Shown piece after piece: positions 14,001-25,300 of a stretch of 64,000 nt of DNA; within the stretch, counting starts at the first letter, position 1, and each line of letters starts with the position of its first letter. Both the position numbers and the translations under genes were made by a program. Source of the stretch: Stichopus chloronotus (taxonomy: Eukaryota > Echinodermata > Holothuroidea > Aspidochirotida > Stichopodidae); NCBI GenBank assembly GCA_021234535.1, contig CM037839.1, forward strand, positions 25,965,196 through 26,029,195, read 5' to 3'. The notes beneath the pieces are model-generated. The model saw only the letters and a list, made by a program, of their open reading frames with translations, searched no databases and was not told the DNA's origin.

Positions 14001-16319
14001 AAACTTGGGGCAAGCAGGAGTGACATTATCTCCTCACATGGCTGAATAGTGTTTTCTTTATTATTGAATCTATTATTTTGACCTTGAAATCAATAGGTGG
14101 TCAGCTTAGGTACTGGTTATGTGAAGCTAGCAAAACTCTCATACCCCTCATACATTCACATTATGATAGCACTAGATATTGAAGTATTAAATTTGGGGTA
14201 AAGTTTAAAGAAAAACATAAAATGCTTTATCAATGTGGGGAGATGACATCACTCCTGCTTGCTTCAAGTCAACTGTTGGTAACAAATGTGGCAACTTCAA
14301 CTGCTCATATCTCCAGAACCAAACATGGGAACTGAATGGAAGTTTCACCACTGTAATGGTCACATTAACTTGACTCTTCAACATATCAAAGCTATATTTG
14401 TGGGCTAGACCATCCTTTAATTTAGGTGCTGTGTCACTTTTAAGCCCTAGTGTACTGTATGGAATGCACATGAGTCAGTAGCACGTTGAACATTAACAGT
14501 TACCATAAATTAAAATGTTGGTCTTTTTTAAGGTTCATAGGGTTGGCAGCTAACCTTAGTTGAATAGGACACAATTCTCTGGTACAAGTATATGTTTTGT
14601 CATGAGGAAACTTGAATGTTACAGTATACATTATCACTTCATCACATGTGGGCCCATAGCACGAGGGACTATCAGACGAAAAGGTTACTGTACATACAGT
14701 ATAGTACATTCCCCACTGTATTTCTCCTCAAAAGTCCTTCCTTCCACAGCCCACTGTTAGTACTAGTAGCGGAAAGGTTCAAGCATACTTAATGTGTGCA
14801 ATTCAGAGATCACTTGTACTTCGTTGAGTTAAAAGGTTGCATATCATTAAAGGTGCTCCAAAATATGGGGACAAACGCACTGCTGATAAGATTATGACAC
14901 TTTAACTTCATCGTATCCTAAAAAATTTTAGAATAAACTGAAGACATTAACTTCATCGTCCCCTCAAACGTTTTATAATAAACTGAAAGTTTAAACAAAA
15001 AGTGTCACCGTAGATATGCTTTTCCACTGCATTTTACCTTCAACTAGGAAAATGCAGGTTACTTCCCAACTTTGTAGCACAAAAATAGGGGCTTCCATGC
15101 TACAGGTACATGTATCTCTTAGCAGATAAGCCATATAACATAAGAATTAAGATCCATGAAAGGGCAGCTAGGGTAAATCTTGGCTTCAGTACTCAGTACT
15201 ACTGTACATCCAACTTGAAAGTCGAAGCCACAGGTTTGCTAGGCCTAAACCACAGGTTTGCTAGGCCTAAGCCACCAGTCAGGTCTGACACTGACTGACA
15301 CTTGACGGTTGCGTTGTATGCTAACATTAGGCTAAGTAAACATCAACTGTCAAGGGAATAATTTGGTACTAATTTAGAATCCATGACCACAAATGACATC
15401 ACTAGGGTATCAGACAACTAAAATAGTGACTAATACTAGGGTCTGTTTCTACTATTTAAGTAGTCTTTTGACTTTTTGGCAGATCTTTTCTTCTTTTTTT
15501 TTTCTTTTTTCTTCTTCTTACCTCACAACATTGTAAATTTCCTGTGAAAACCTGTGTAGAGAAACGACAGAAGTTAAACCTGCAAAAGCACAGAGGTTAG
15601 AAGACAATTCGAACCAACACAGGTAGAGCAACATGACATTCCTATCCCTAACCCACTACACTATGACAAGGAATTCCGCTGATGGGTGTTCGAAGATTAT
15701 ATACGTAAAAAAAAACGCTGATCCCCTAGCTCTTTAATATAAACACTAACCCTATAGTATTAGTATGATTACGCTATTGCTGTCTGTACAACCAGGGCTT
15801 ATTCAAGCATATCGTGGTATGTTGTGTGACATGTATGCATGTGGTCACGGATTCTAAATTCGAGCCGATAATTTAGGCATAACGTTAGTGAGTGATGTGA
15901 GTCCGATCGCTGCAGTCAATATTCACAGTTTCTGTGACAACAATGAAACGTTAGCTAGACCTGGCGTAAACAGAACTATAGGTGCAGTAGGATGGAGGGT
16001 GGTATTTTCGTGCAGTTAGAGTAGCTTACAGAGAGATGAAGGCTTAGGCCTAATGCTCTATGTGCATACTTCACGAAAACAGGGACACACGAAAATATAT
16101 GGAACGCACTACACTACAGTATAACGTTACTGTTTGTGTTACCGGTTAGGAAATGGCCAAGTGGAATATGGAGTCATATTGTTACTAACCTGTTAAAGCG
16201 AAACATTCTTCTTTCCAGTATCTGCATTCATAGATTCTGGAACGTGTGATCTTTTCGATCAAATATTGAGGGTTGGTTCCCTTGACACTTTTCGCGTCTT
16301 TCACAGTGCGATTCGCCAT
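2081..16319 (-). CDS. PRPF38A: Pre-mRNA-splicing factor 38A (PRPF38A), nine exons
   Basis: Exons in transcription order: 16319-16190, 13356-13197, 12000-11879, 11134-11007, 9108-9043, 8574-8468, 6226-6126, 3217-3160 and 2105-2081. Every junction is GT-AG and keeps frame, giving 897 nt, or 298 residues plus a TGA stop at 2083-2081 (human has about 312). The start MANRTVKDA is the family's N-terminus. Residues about 1-180 are the PRP38 domain, with motifs YVGGTYGGNIKPTPFLCL and YKYLEPLYLDYRKI. Residues 181-202 are an acidic stretch (exon 5). Exons 6-9 encode an RS-type tail with RRSPSPRRDRRRSRSPKRRR and end in HRKSHRH. The family is needed for spliceosome activation in the nucleus as part of the tri-snRNP/B complex. 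The last coding exon has only eight codons including the stop. I chose it because it has a strong acceptor (CTTCCCGCAG), the right phase and a fitting C-terminus. The gene is divergent from ORC1. Confidence 0.95.
3855..4440. repeat. Tandem copies of a ~145-bp dispersed repeat (family B)
   Basis: In PRPF38A intron 7. The marker GGTGTTCAGGAATT (or a close variant) recurs near 3914, 4057, 4199 and 4350, giving a period of 142-151 bp. Each unit also carries a CATGTGGGCCC...CCCATTTTATG segment, then CTACAGAT...GTTGATGGTTTGTCA. More divergent or single copies lie at about 4970-5110, 41395-41530, 48640-48965 (reverse) and 63700-64000. Confidence 0.8.
4582..4890 (-). mobile_element. Decayed copy of the TTAA element seen at 55577-55944
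   Basis: One end is preserved: TTAA at 4578-4581 followed by AGGAGCACTTTGAG, like the right end of the 55577-55944 element read in reverse. The interior shares GACAGTTTTCATAA and TTGGATGTGAA with that element in the opposite orientation. The far terminus is not recognisable. It lies in PRPF38A intron 7. Confidence 0.55.
6517..7365. mobile_element. Non-autonomous DNA transposon with long terminal inverted repeats and TAA duplication
   Basis: Terminal inverted repeats of about 40 bp. The left starts AGCTGTGTTTACTTGACACG at 6517. The reverse complement of the right end, finishing at 7365, starts AGCTGTGTTAACTTGACACG. Both go on through GCATATTGC and GAACG.CGAAAG. Three bases, TAA, flank the element on both sides (6514-6516 and 7366-7368), as expected of a PIF/Harbinger-type target duplication. 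The 849-bp body encodes no transposase I can see, and subterminal copies of TGGGCACGC occur inside. It lies in PRPF38A intron 6/7 territory (intron between exons 6 and 7). Confidence 0.82.
7385..7770. repeat. Pair of direct repeats containing TGACCTTTGAAG/TGACCTTTAACC
   Basis: Bases 7385-7470 and 7685-7770 share an ordered series: CCTTCCTTTATTGAGATATT-like start, TGTTTACAA, then CATGACCTTT.A..TCCATAAG. Related TGACCTTTGACCTTCA segments occur near 12534, 45428 and 49078. They appear to be decayed copies of one dispersed family. Confidence 0.5.
10345..10700. repeat. Minisatellite with a 55-bp unit in PRPF38A intron 4
   Basis: The word CATCTAACCTTGAGAA recurs with its AACCTT at 10374, 10429, 10484, 10539, 10594 and 10649, an exact 55-bp spacing throughout. 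The units also share TGTCCGAACCACAAA and AAAAGATGCA. Units are nearly identical in the centre. They decay at the right end, where 10680-10760 retains a degraded unit. Confidence 0.93.
13855..14430. repeat. Large imperfect inverted repeat in PRPF38A intron 1
   Basis: The left arm (about 13855-14050) and right arm (about 14225-14430) are reverse complements. Shared blocks read from the right arm are ACATGGGAACTGAA, GGAAGTTTCACCAC, CTCTTCAACATATC and ATTTGTGG, and further in GCAAGCAGGAGTGA with its complement. The loop is about 170 bp. I did not find clear target duplications, so it may be a foldback transposon or an inverted duplication. Confidence 0.8.
15229..15275. repeat. Short direct duplication in PRPF38A intron 1
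   Basis: CCACAGGTTTGCTAGGCCTAA occurs twice back to back with a one-base change. No function is suggested. Confidence 0.75.
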
Positions 16320-16930
16320 ATTGGAATCGAGAACAACGTGAAGATATTAACGAATTCATCCTTACATTCAACACAAGATTCACCACAGATTCACTCATTC
16401 TATTCCTTAACAGATTCGTCGTCGCATGCAGTAGTGTAGATGCAACATGGTAAATAAACACGGACATCCGGGGTGGTATGTGGGCAAGTATCCCCATATT
16501 TTGGGTTAACATCCCCCCCCCCCCCAACAATAATTCAGTCAAAGTAAACAAAAATAAAAGATTGTGGCCTAGGCCCGTTTGCAGAAGATTTAGGGCTTCG
16601 AGAAAACACACTTCAGATATAAGGGCCTATAATCAGAGCGTCACATGTCTTTTACCGCTACATCCTTTTCAGTTTTTATCATATTCTTTCTATTCGTTTT
16701 TCTGTCGTATTATATGTAGCCATGTTTCATGTAGTTTTGTGTTCTGTTGATTTAAGTCGGTCTGCTTTAAGGGTCTTTTTGTCTCAGCCGCAGTATGCAT
16801 TTTTGCAGCTTGTTTTGGAAACTTTTGTTTTTCTGTCAGTAGCTTTTATATTGTAGGTTTTATGTAGCGTATTTTTTACATTTTCATTCTTTTACCTTGT
16901 ACTTTGTTTGTGTTATGTTTTTCACACTTC

Positions 16931-16932
16931 TG

Positions 16933-16981
<49 letters not shown>

Positions 16982-17002
16982 ATCTATCTGTCTGTCTGTC
17001 TA

Positions 17003-17033
<31 letters not shown>

Positions 17034-17042
17034 GTCTGTCTA

Positions 17043-17082
<40 letters not shown>

Positions 17083-17110
17083 CCTATCTATCTATCTATC
17101 TATCTATCTA
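16931..17110. repeat. Compound tetranucleotide microsatellite (TCTA)n(TCTG)n
   Basis: About 180 bp of uninterrupted TCTA and TCTG units in alternating blocks, with one TCTACC variant. It lies about 610 bp upstream of the PRPF38A start codon. It gives open frames in all phases made of Leu-Ser-Ile-Tyr runs, which are not genes. Confidence 0.98.
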
Positions 17111-17404
17111 GTACCTGTCTACTGTGATGCTCCCATTCAACCCTTTCAACATAATGCATATCTCCATATCCGTTATCTAATTTTTCAACACTTTTCATAA
17201 CAATTCGACGAACATTTTCCAGTGACATTATATCAGTATAATAGATTACGATTTCTCACACGCCTTATTTTGTCATTAAAATACCGTTCCATGATGTAGT
17301 TCCTCTTTTCGCGTGCGCCGAGATTGTTTATATAAATTGACGTGCGATAACAAAATACGTCGTGCTTATACCCCAACCCCAATAACTGTACTTTTGAGGT
17401 TTCG

Positions 17405-17650
17405 GGTTTAAGGTTGCAGACTGAGAGAAACACTGAATGGCAATCCGTTGGAATTATGTTCATATTTATTGCCGTTTTTGAGATGGCTTGTCAAAGTTCA
17501 ATGAAATTGTAAATACAATGACATGTTCTGTTTCACACTGTCAGAATTTCCTTGGTTGAGATTTTTCTTTTAATTACTGGGATGCACATTAGTAAGTGGC
17601 ATCGATATTGCTAAAAAAGAAAATATATGCTTCCAAAATAAAACCCTCGG
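17405..17650 (+). mobile_element. Fragment related to the TTAA element at 35769-36327
   Basis: Shares blocks in the same order with the interior of the 35769-36327 element: AATCCGTTGGAATT, CCGTTTTTGAGAT, TTAATTACTG, CACATT.GTAAGTG and ATAAAACCCTC. The inverted termini and TTAA flanks are not present, so it is a truncated or decayed copy. Confidence 0.65.
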
Positions 17651-18965
17651 CGAAATTGAAATTCTTAATTGTCACTGAATAGAAATTAATTATCACTGAA
17701 ATAGAAATTAGAGTTGACTCAGTGAATGCACAAGCGTTATTATGATCTACTAGCGCAGTGGGAACTTATAGTTTAGTGAGTGGAATTATACAACCATAAA
17801 ACTACAAAATAAACCGGTGGGCACTTTTTTGTGACCTAAACTAAAAAGCGAAGTAACCCCAAAAGCTAGGTCGTGGAAGATGTCTTCGATTGCAAGCTTT
17901 CACAGGAATATTACGTCAGCATCACTCAGTTTACTTTGAGGTAATCTACAGGCATAAAGAAGTTAGAATCTGAATGCACACCTCAAGCAGGGTCTACATA
18001 TGAACACTTCCCCTTCAGTGAAAAGCAAAATAACAAGAAACTAAAACCAATTCTTAAAAAGCAGGAATTCCTTGAGATATATTCATTTTAAATCTAGCAT
18101 CAAATATAACTGCACCATTTTGCATCTAGTTCAATATACAAAAATAAAAAAATTCCCATGGACCCCCCCCCCCTCTCAATGAAATCATTCATTAGATACA
18201 TCTTATATTTCACACTTACTGAAGGCTCAGACAGTGAAGTAGGTGAAGGGGTGGGGGAATTACAAAATTACAAAAATCTACAAAATGCTATTTACGCTGT
18301 CTGAGTTGTTTGTTGCACCAAAAGTTTCTACGCTGCCCGCCAACAGGCCGAGGCGCTGCGCTTAGATAGGTGCTCGAATAAATCTCACCCTATTCACACA
18401 ACTTGGCAGCCCTGATCGAGACTCACTCCAACGCCCTTTCTTGCTAAAACTATTTAGCCTGCAGTGCTGTGGACTCAAGAGCAAAGGAAAAATGAAAAAT
18501 AAATGAAAAACTAAAAAAGGAAATCTGTCAAGCTTTTTTATCAGTTTCGTATGTAGAATGCACAAAACATAAGAGCTCATTTTCCAATGATTAGCTTAGT
18601 ATTTTACATTATTATTATTATTATTTCGTGTTACTTTGTATCTGGTTATTATTGTAAATAAAATGTTTCCTCTGATGTTCCGGACCGTCTCGGACGGCTG
18701 CATCAAGCGGCACGTCGATTTTGTGATTACTTGAGCTAAGTTCCTTGTTTCATTCATTAAAACAAAACAACTTTGTCATGTGGCCAATTTCATTGATTTT
18801 GTTGTAAATTCACCTCACGCCCACCCTCTTCCTGCCATTCGGCCTCCACGCCTCTGGCGGTACGGTGTCAGATCAGGGAGTTGCATATTGACGAACAGCA
18901 ACTAGCTCCCTGGTCCTGGTACATGTAGATACAAGCCCGCATGCATGATATGTGTGCTCGTGCAA

Positions 18966-19060
18966 AAAGTCGAGACATCAAAGGAAAAAGTCGGAACATA
19001 GAAACGTCGAAAAGAAAAAGTCGAAGTATGGAAACAAAAAAGTCGAAATATCGAAACTGC
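18966..19060. repeat. Short imperfect array of AAAGTCGAAA-like units upstream of ORC1
   Basis: AAAAAGTCG or AAAAGTCG recurs six times with GAAA/CATAGAAA spacers of variable length, ending about 255 bp before the ORC1 start codon. The words do not match a factor site that I know. The same stretch makes open frames on both strands, and I do not treat those as coding. Confidence 0.7.
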
Positions 19061-19168
19061 TTCCATATGGACGGAGCACAGATCTGCACGGTAATGTGGT
19101 CCAGACACGAAATTTTAACCTCTCACCAAATGGGATCAACCAATATTGACAAATACCACGTGGTTCAG

Positions 19169-19179
19169 TCCGCGCGAAT
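19169..19179 (-). promoter_or_regulatory. E2F-like word in the ORC1 proximal upstream region
   Basis: On the - strand the sequence reads TATTCGCGCGG, close to the E2F consensus TTTSSCGC but one T short. It lies about 140 bp upstream of the ORC1 start codon. Animal ORC1 genes are commonly E2F-controlled at G1/S. A single imperfect word is weak evidence. Confidence 0.22.
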
Positions 19180-19314
19180 AGCAAAACAAAATTAAGTTGT
19201 GAAATCAGCTGGCAGACTCGCGAGACCACTACTATACTACAGCACACTAAGAGAAGAGGACCAGGACAGACAGCCGTTTATTTTTGAGCTTTGGTAATCT
19301 CGTCAATTGCTGTC

Positions 19315-22300
19315 ATGGAGATCGGTTATCGCTGGAGAGGAAATTTCAGTTTACAAGGAGTTTCAAAGAGAAGATCGAAGAAATATTATCAGTATGTTAC
19401 TCTGTACAGGGAACTGTCTTGCAGCTCCCTGCTCTATTCAGTGTACTGGTGTTCTCGGTGAAGGCTAGTAACTTCACATTCACAATCCCAAAATTGTATG
19501 CACTCTTAGGACAACAAGTGTGTCCTAGTTTATACTGTGTAACTGTAAATCAGTAAGCGTTTCATCCTCCGCAGACACCTATCACCCAATTCTTTTGCCT
19601 AAGTGTGTGGAAATAACTAGACTAGTGAGTTCGTTGAGTCTCCAAAGAAGACACAACTGAACACAGGGAAATATGAGTTCGAACTTACTTGTTTGCAGCC
19701 TTGCCGAGATGTGTTACTGATACTAGTTGCCACAACTCTGCATGTATCAACATAATAAAAACTCCATAGGCCTACACGTGTAACTATATTCCAATAGTTA
19801 CCCAAGAATGCCCAGTGAAAACAATAGGCCTACACACAATATAACAGATGGAGAGGAATGCCCAAACATAAACACTCTAAAACACCCCTTCCTTAAAGGA
19901 CTATCACTTAGTCAGCTTTAACTGGTCCAAGTGAGCAACAAGCATCTCACCATTTTCACTTTCAATCCCAAAATTAATGGGACTGATTCTTTCTCATTTG
20001 GTCCCCTCCAGTTTGGAGCTTACTTTGCTGAGAAGTTCCTGGGCATATTTGACAAAGGGATTTACAATGGATTTCCGTGATTTTCAATGGCGAGCTCTGC
20101 TTCAGCATGCTTAGAATCATATAACAACTTATTGCTGCTATTCTGTTTAACCATGTTGACTCTTGCCTGGGCAAACCTGCAGTCGAGCTCTCCACCCCAC
20201 AGAAAACTGTAGCATCATGTGTAAATGTATTAAGAGCATAGGTTTACACAAATTCATACACATGCCTGTCCCAACTGGTGTGGTCTTTGCCCACAAAACA
20301 ACAAAGTATTGACATCAAATTCCTATTAACACGCTCCACCCAATTAATTTGGGGGTGGTGTGGCACTGTGAACTCCAAAGAAGACACAACTGAACACAGC
20401 GAAATATGAGTTCAAAGTGACTTGTTTGCATCCTTACCTAACAGGGATGTGCTACTTGCCACAACTCTGCATGTATTAACATAAGAAAAACTCCATTCAC
20501 ATATAATTAACATATAATACTCAAGAATGCTCACTGAAAACAGTACACACAACAGAACAGACGGAGATCAAGGAATGCCCAAACACATGGGCTCCCTGGG
20601 TCAAATCTCCACAAAACCACATTGGACATATGTCTGGAAAGTCAAATTTGGCTTGTTCTTTAAAAGCTGTTTACAGTGTTGCTGAGGTTGTTATTTGGGT
20701 TCCTGTTGGCCGATTTATGTCTCATCTGCTTCAGGCTGGGATGGGCTGGGATGGGGATGTTAAATGGCAGTCCTGGGAACAGTTGGGAGTTTGTATTGGT
20801 TTACATTGGCGATTGTCTGATTTCACCCCAGTGTCGTTATCCTCCGTTAGGCCTCTGTGGATTTCCTTATCCTCAAAATTTCAAGCTCAAAATTATGCTG
20901 ATATCCAGTTACAAGATCTTGTACTTTTTCAGCACTGCTAAGTTTCAGCATGTGTCCTGAGTTATGAAGTCTAAATTATAACATGGAACAAATAAGATTT
21001 TACGTTTCACTCAAGTGCGAATTGGTAAAAGTTGGGAATAAATCCAGTGCCTTATGTTGTGCTAGGGCCTACCAAAACTGTCAGACAAAAACATGTTTGA
21101 AAAAAGAAAAATTTGAGCTCATAAGAGCACCTGAATATATGAAAAGATTTTAAGTTTTTCAGCTGTATAGTTAACCCTTGCAAGCATTATTCTAGAACTC
21201 ATTGATTTCAGCTGCAGTGTAAACATCCTACGATACACTGTCTTTATGTTTTATCTCCAAGTAAGAAACATTGCACATTTACTTCTCAGTGGTGTTGTGG
21301 TCTGGTCATTTACTGCATATCGCAGATGTCCTGTAGACATAAAAAATGTAATTCTGTTTGTTGCATATATATGTACAGTGTCACTGTGGCAGTGACTTAA
21401 TGTGCTACCAGGATGCTGTAGCATTTAATTTTGTGTGTTGACTAAAGTGAATTCTGTGCCACCATGTTGGATGGCATCAGATGGCCTGGCTCTCTTTGCT
21501 GTGGTATATATGTCTGTGGCTGATTTGCGGTCTTAGTATTTTCATCTGGTATTCCAACTTACACTACTGTAACATTTAAAATCATGAGATGGTCCTTTTC
21601 AAAATTTCATTGTGTTGTTAGCAATTCATCACCGCATTTCATCTCATAGTGTTTCAGATGTATATTTTGCAAGCAAAATCCTAATATGAAATCGAGCACT
21701 CACTAAATTTTGCTGTCTGAAGGACAACCTTGTGCGAAAAGTCGGTTGTCCTCTGGAGAATTTGAGATGCAATCACTGCCAGTATACTTCATCACAGTAG
21801 GGTGTGTGTATGTACAGTATACTTGTAAATCTTTTATATTCTCTGAAATGGTGATCCAATGTTTACCTCAGATTTACATGGCTGTATGCATTTTTTAGTT
21901 CATAATATTTTTATTTTTTATTCTGCTAGACAACTGCAGTTACCTGATCGAACCATCATAAATACAGGGGACACAGTACTTATCGATAATGTAGATGGGG
22001 ACGACTTTGTTGCAATTATAGAGGACTTTCATGAAGACGGTGAGTAAAGATTTATTAATTCCGTCCGTTAGACTTGTAATCGAGTGACAAAATAATAAGT
22101 AGCAAAGCCTTGGGTGACTAGTAGAATTTCCTTGCTCCTTTCATCTCCTAATTTATAGTCCTCGTTCAACAGCAAAAAAGATACATTTAAAAGCAACACT
22201 TATGAGCTCAACGTTATGGTGTATTCAAAAGAAGGAAGGATAGTAACCCTCATTTTGAGGAAAGTGTTGCTGCACAAGAATAGTTTGATCACACAGTGTG

Positions 22301-25300
22301 ATGTTTTCAGCTCAATATTTCCCTCTAAGTATGGTTATGTCATTGAATGTAATTGATGCTCAAAACAAACTGACTTTTCAAGAGCATATGTGATTTGGTT
22401 TAGTTAAATATTCACAAGACTACTGCAGGACAAGACTACTGCAGCACAAGGTTTGGAATCTTATCAAGCAATTTGAAATAAATTACTTGTATATATCACA
22501 ACATATTTCCTCATGAAAAAGTCCCTCTTCTTATCTGTTTCCATTTTTGGCAGATGTCTGAATGCTACCGTACCTATAATATGACACATTTAAGGTAAAA
22601 TCATAAATAAAGCATTGTCAGCATCCATACTATCATGTTTTATCCACTTGTCTCATAGTGCTACCAAAGTACCAAATGTGTAGCACAGTCAGTTTAGTGC
22701 AAGCCACCAATTCAATCTTCAGACTGCTACTACTGTGAGTACTGCATTAGCTACCGAAACCATACCACACCCTTCATGACACAAGTTACTGTAGTATGTA
22801 GCTGTAAACTCAACAAAGGCTAAATTATTTCTTAAGTTTTGTCAAACTCATTTTTGGTGTGGCACAAAAAACTGAGTGAAATGCTTTTCATTTTAGTCAG
22901 AGCCAACCAGTGCTGAAAGCAGTGGTAGATCACCAGGTGGTGATATCCAGCAGGTGGACTGGTATTCCACCTAGTCAGCACAAAATACTGCGCTGAAATC
23001 ATGTCTGGAGAAAACCTTTTATGCATGATGGAACATGACGTGATAACCTGATATACCAAAATGGTTAGGGTATGTTCCTCTTGAGAAGGCATTAACATGT
23101 ATGAAATCATTTGAGGACTGAGTGGGTATTCAGATATGGTTTTGAATATTCATTGAATTAGTGTTAAACATAATGAAATTGCTGTACAGTGCATGCAATC
23201 CCTCATCAAAGTTACAGACATTTCTTTTTGTTTTGTTTTCTGCCTGACAGATCAACTTGTGGATAATAAGAGGGCTGTTGTTACATGGTATTTCCGGAAG
23301 TCCGAGCTGTCGGCCCTCGCGGAGCTCAGATTGCCCACGGTGGCTCATAAACAGGAAGTTTTCCTTTTTGACCGTCCCAAGTCTAGCATGGTAGAAGTGA
23401 ACATCGATGCTGAGACTATTATCGGTAAATGCGTGGTGAGAACACAAACATTTTCGTTACGGATCCGTACAAGCTAAACAACATCAAAGAAAAGCACTCA
23501 GCCGTCTGAAAACTGTGTTTGGTAAACTGTTCATTCAAAGTAAATTCTCTCAATTAGATGTGCACTATGTTGGGAGGGAGAGAGGAAGCACTCTTGTTTT
23601 GTTTCACAAATCCAACAAAGAAGATGAATCTACAACATACTGTAGTGAATCACAAGTAAATGAACGTGAAATCTTCAATTGAGTATAAGAGATCATGATG
23701 TGTGTTGACATGAGGTGAATTAACGTCAAGTTTTGTAGATTATGCTAAAAGGAGGATACTGAAGTTGTGATAACCTTTTTGCATTTTTTTCCCAAATCTG
23801 TTATAAGCATATCTCAGTAGTGTACTTTGTGGCAAATAAGATCTTCTAATTGGAAATTCATTCAGAAAGTGCCTCAATAGACTTTCAGTTTTTATGTTGA
23901 TGTTGCATAGGTAATATTCATATGCTTGTACTATGTCTCTCACTAGCTTTGCAGATGGAATGTTGTTGGTTAAAGCTCATTGCTGTTTGCCTGCAGAGCT
24001 CAGGCAGGAAATTTTTGTTCTCCAGAGTTGGCTCTTGTATTGGCAAACAGTCAGTTAATTCCTTGGTTTACATACAGTTCTCTCTTTGTCCTTGTGTAGG
24101 TAGAGTCCATATATACAGATGATTCTCTGCCCAGCATTGTGACTAAGAATGGTCTTCCATTTTACTTTGTTCGATGGATTTTCGATGGGGCATATTTCTC
24201 ACCAATTTTCTCTGACGACATAGCAAGCATAAATGTGACCCGGAAGACACCTGGAAAGAAGCAAGATGAGGAAGAAGAGGAGGATGAAGGTGGAAAGGAG
24301 AGACTGCAGAGGAAGACAAAGAAAAGAGTGGCGTCAGCCATTGAGACAATAGAAGACGAAACAGTTACGAGAAGTACTGCATCTCAGGGTACGATTTGTC
24401 ATCATATTGTCCAATAATTGCTTGCATTAATAATTTTCAAACTACACAACATGTCTGTTCAAATAATACAACTTGGACTCAATAATGGAATGATACGGAA
24501 TCATTTCATTGTCATGCTGAAGATGATTTATAATTAGCAGAATTCTTTGTTTTCTGGTAGTCATTGTCATGACAATAAATTCATTCTGAAGTCAAACATG
24601 AAAGACTTAGCTTGGGTGAGGTCACAGACTGTAAGTGCAGATGAGGTGTTTTCTTTTCTTTCTTTCTTTTTCTTTTCCTCTTACATCAAATTCATCTACC
24701 TTTATACCACATTAAATATTTGACTTTTACTCCTTAAAAAGGACAAAAGCCAGTGCTTTTTTGCCGTTTCTAAAATTGCAGTAAATTAGGTGATCATGTT
24801 CGCTTGACTTCTTAAGTTCTGAAATACCATATTTTTATATTGAATACAATGAGCCTGACCATCCAGTACAATTCTGAAGATGCAATTACAGTATCTTGAA
24901 GTATGTTGACTAATACTCTGTGATTCATCTGGCTGAACTATTTACATTTGGACATGCTCAAGAATATTGCCAATAGAATAGTTTTCTGCCAGGTCCAAAT
25001 CAGATTAGGATATCCACAGGCCGTGGTCGGTTTGGTTCGTGTGTACCAGCCAAAAGTAGAACTTGTGTTAGGCTACGAGTTTGATAAGTCGTCATAGTGT
25101 GACACTTTGTTATATACACTCTAACACTATGTGTTGTACTTATGGGCATGACACTGAAGTGCTCCAAAACTTCTTAGTTAAGCATACATGATGAATTTTG
25201 TCATAGGTACAATGTACATTAGTGAAATTGTGGTTCCAGGTAGCATTTTCAGAGACAGGTCTGGATGTTGTTGGTTGGGTACCTTAGTACCTGGTGCAAA

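Larger units (their letters stand above)
16320..19314. promoter_or_regulatory. Divergent intergenic region between PRPF38A and ORC1 start codons
   Basis: This 2,995-bp interval separates the two start codons, so it must contain the 5' untranslated sequence and promoters of both genes. I see no TATA box at a convincing position for either. E2F-like words are TTTTCGCGTG near 17307 and, on the - strand, TATTCGCGCGG near 19169. A CCACGTGG E-box lies near 19157. The interval also holds a long TCTA/TCTG microsatellite, a transposon fragment and a short GTCGAAA-type array. The shared-promoter role is inferred from gene order, not shown. Confidence 0.6.

Noticed and set aside
16228..16611. 127-codon - strand open frame overlapping PRPF38A exon 1
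   Set aside because: It reads PRPF38A exon 1 and its upstream region in the wrong frame. The frame starting MANRTVKDA is the conserved one.
16897..17200. Three overlapping open frames rich in Leu-Ser-Ile-Tyr
   Set aside because: They are translations of the TCTA/TCTG microsatellite in each phase. There is no splice context or recognisable domain.
18868..19247. Open frames on both strands upstream of ORC1 (Phe/Ser/Arg-rich on -, Lys/Ser/Arg-rich on +)
   Set aside because: They arise from the AAAGTCGAAA array and have no splice or domain support.
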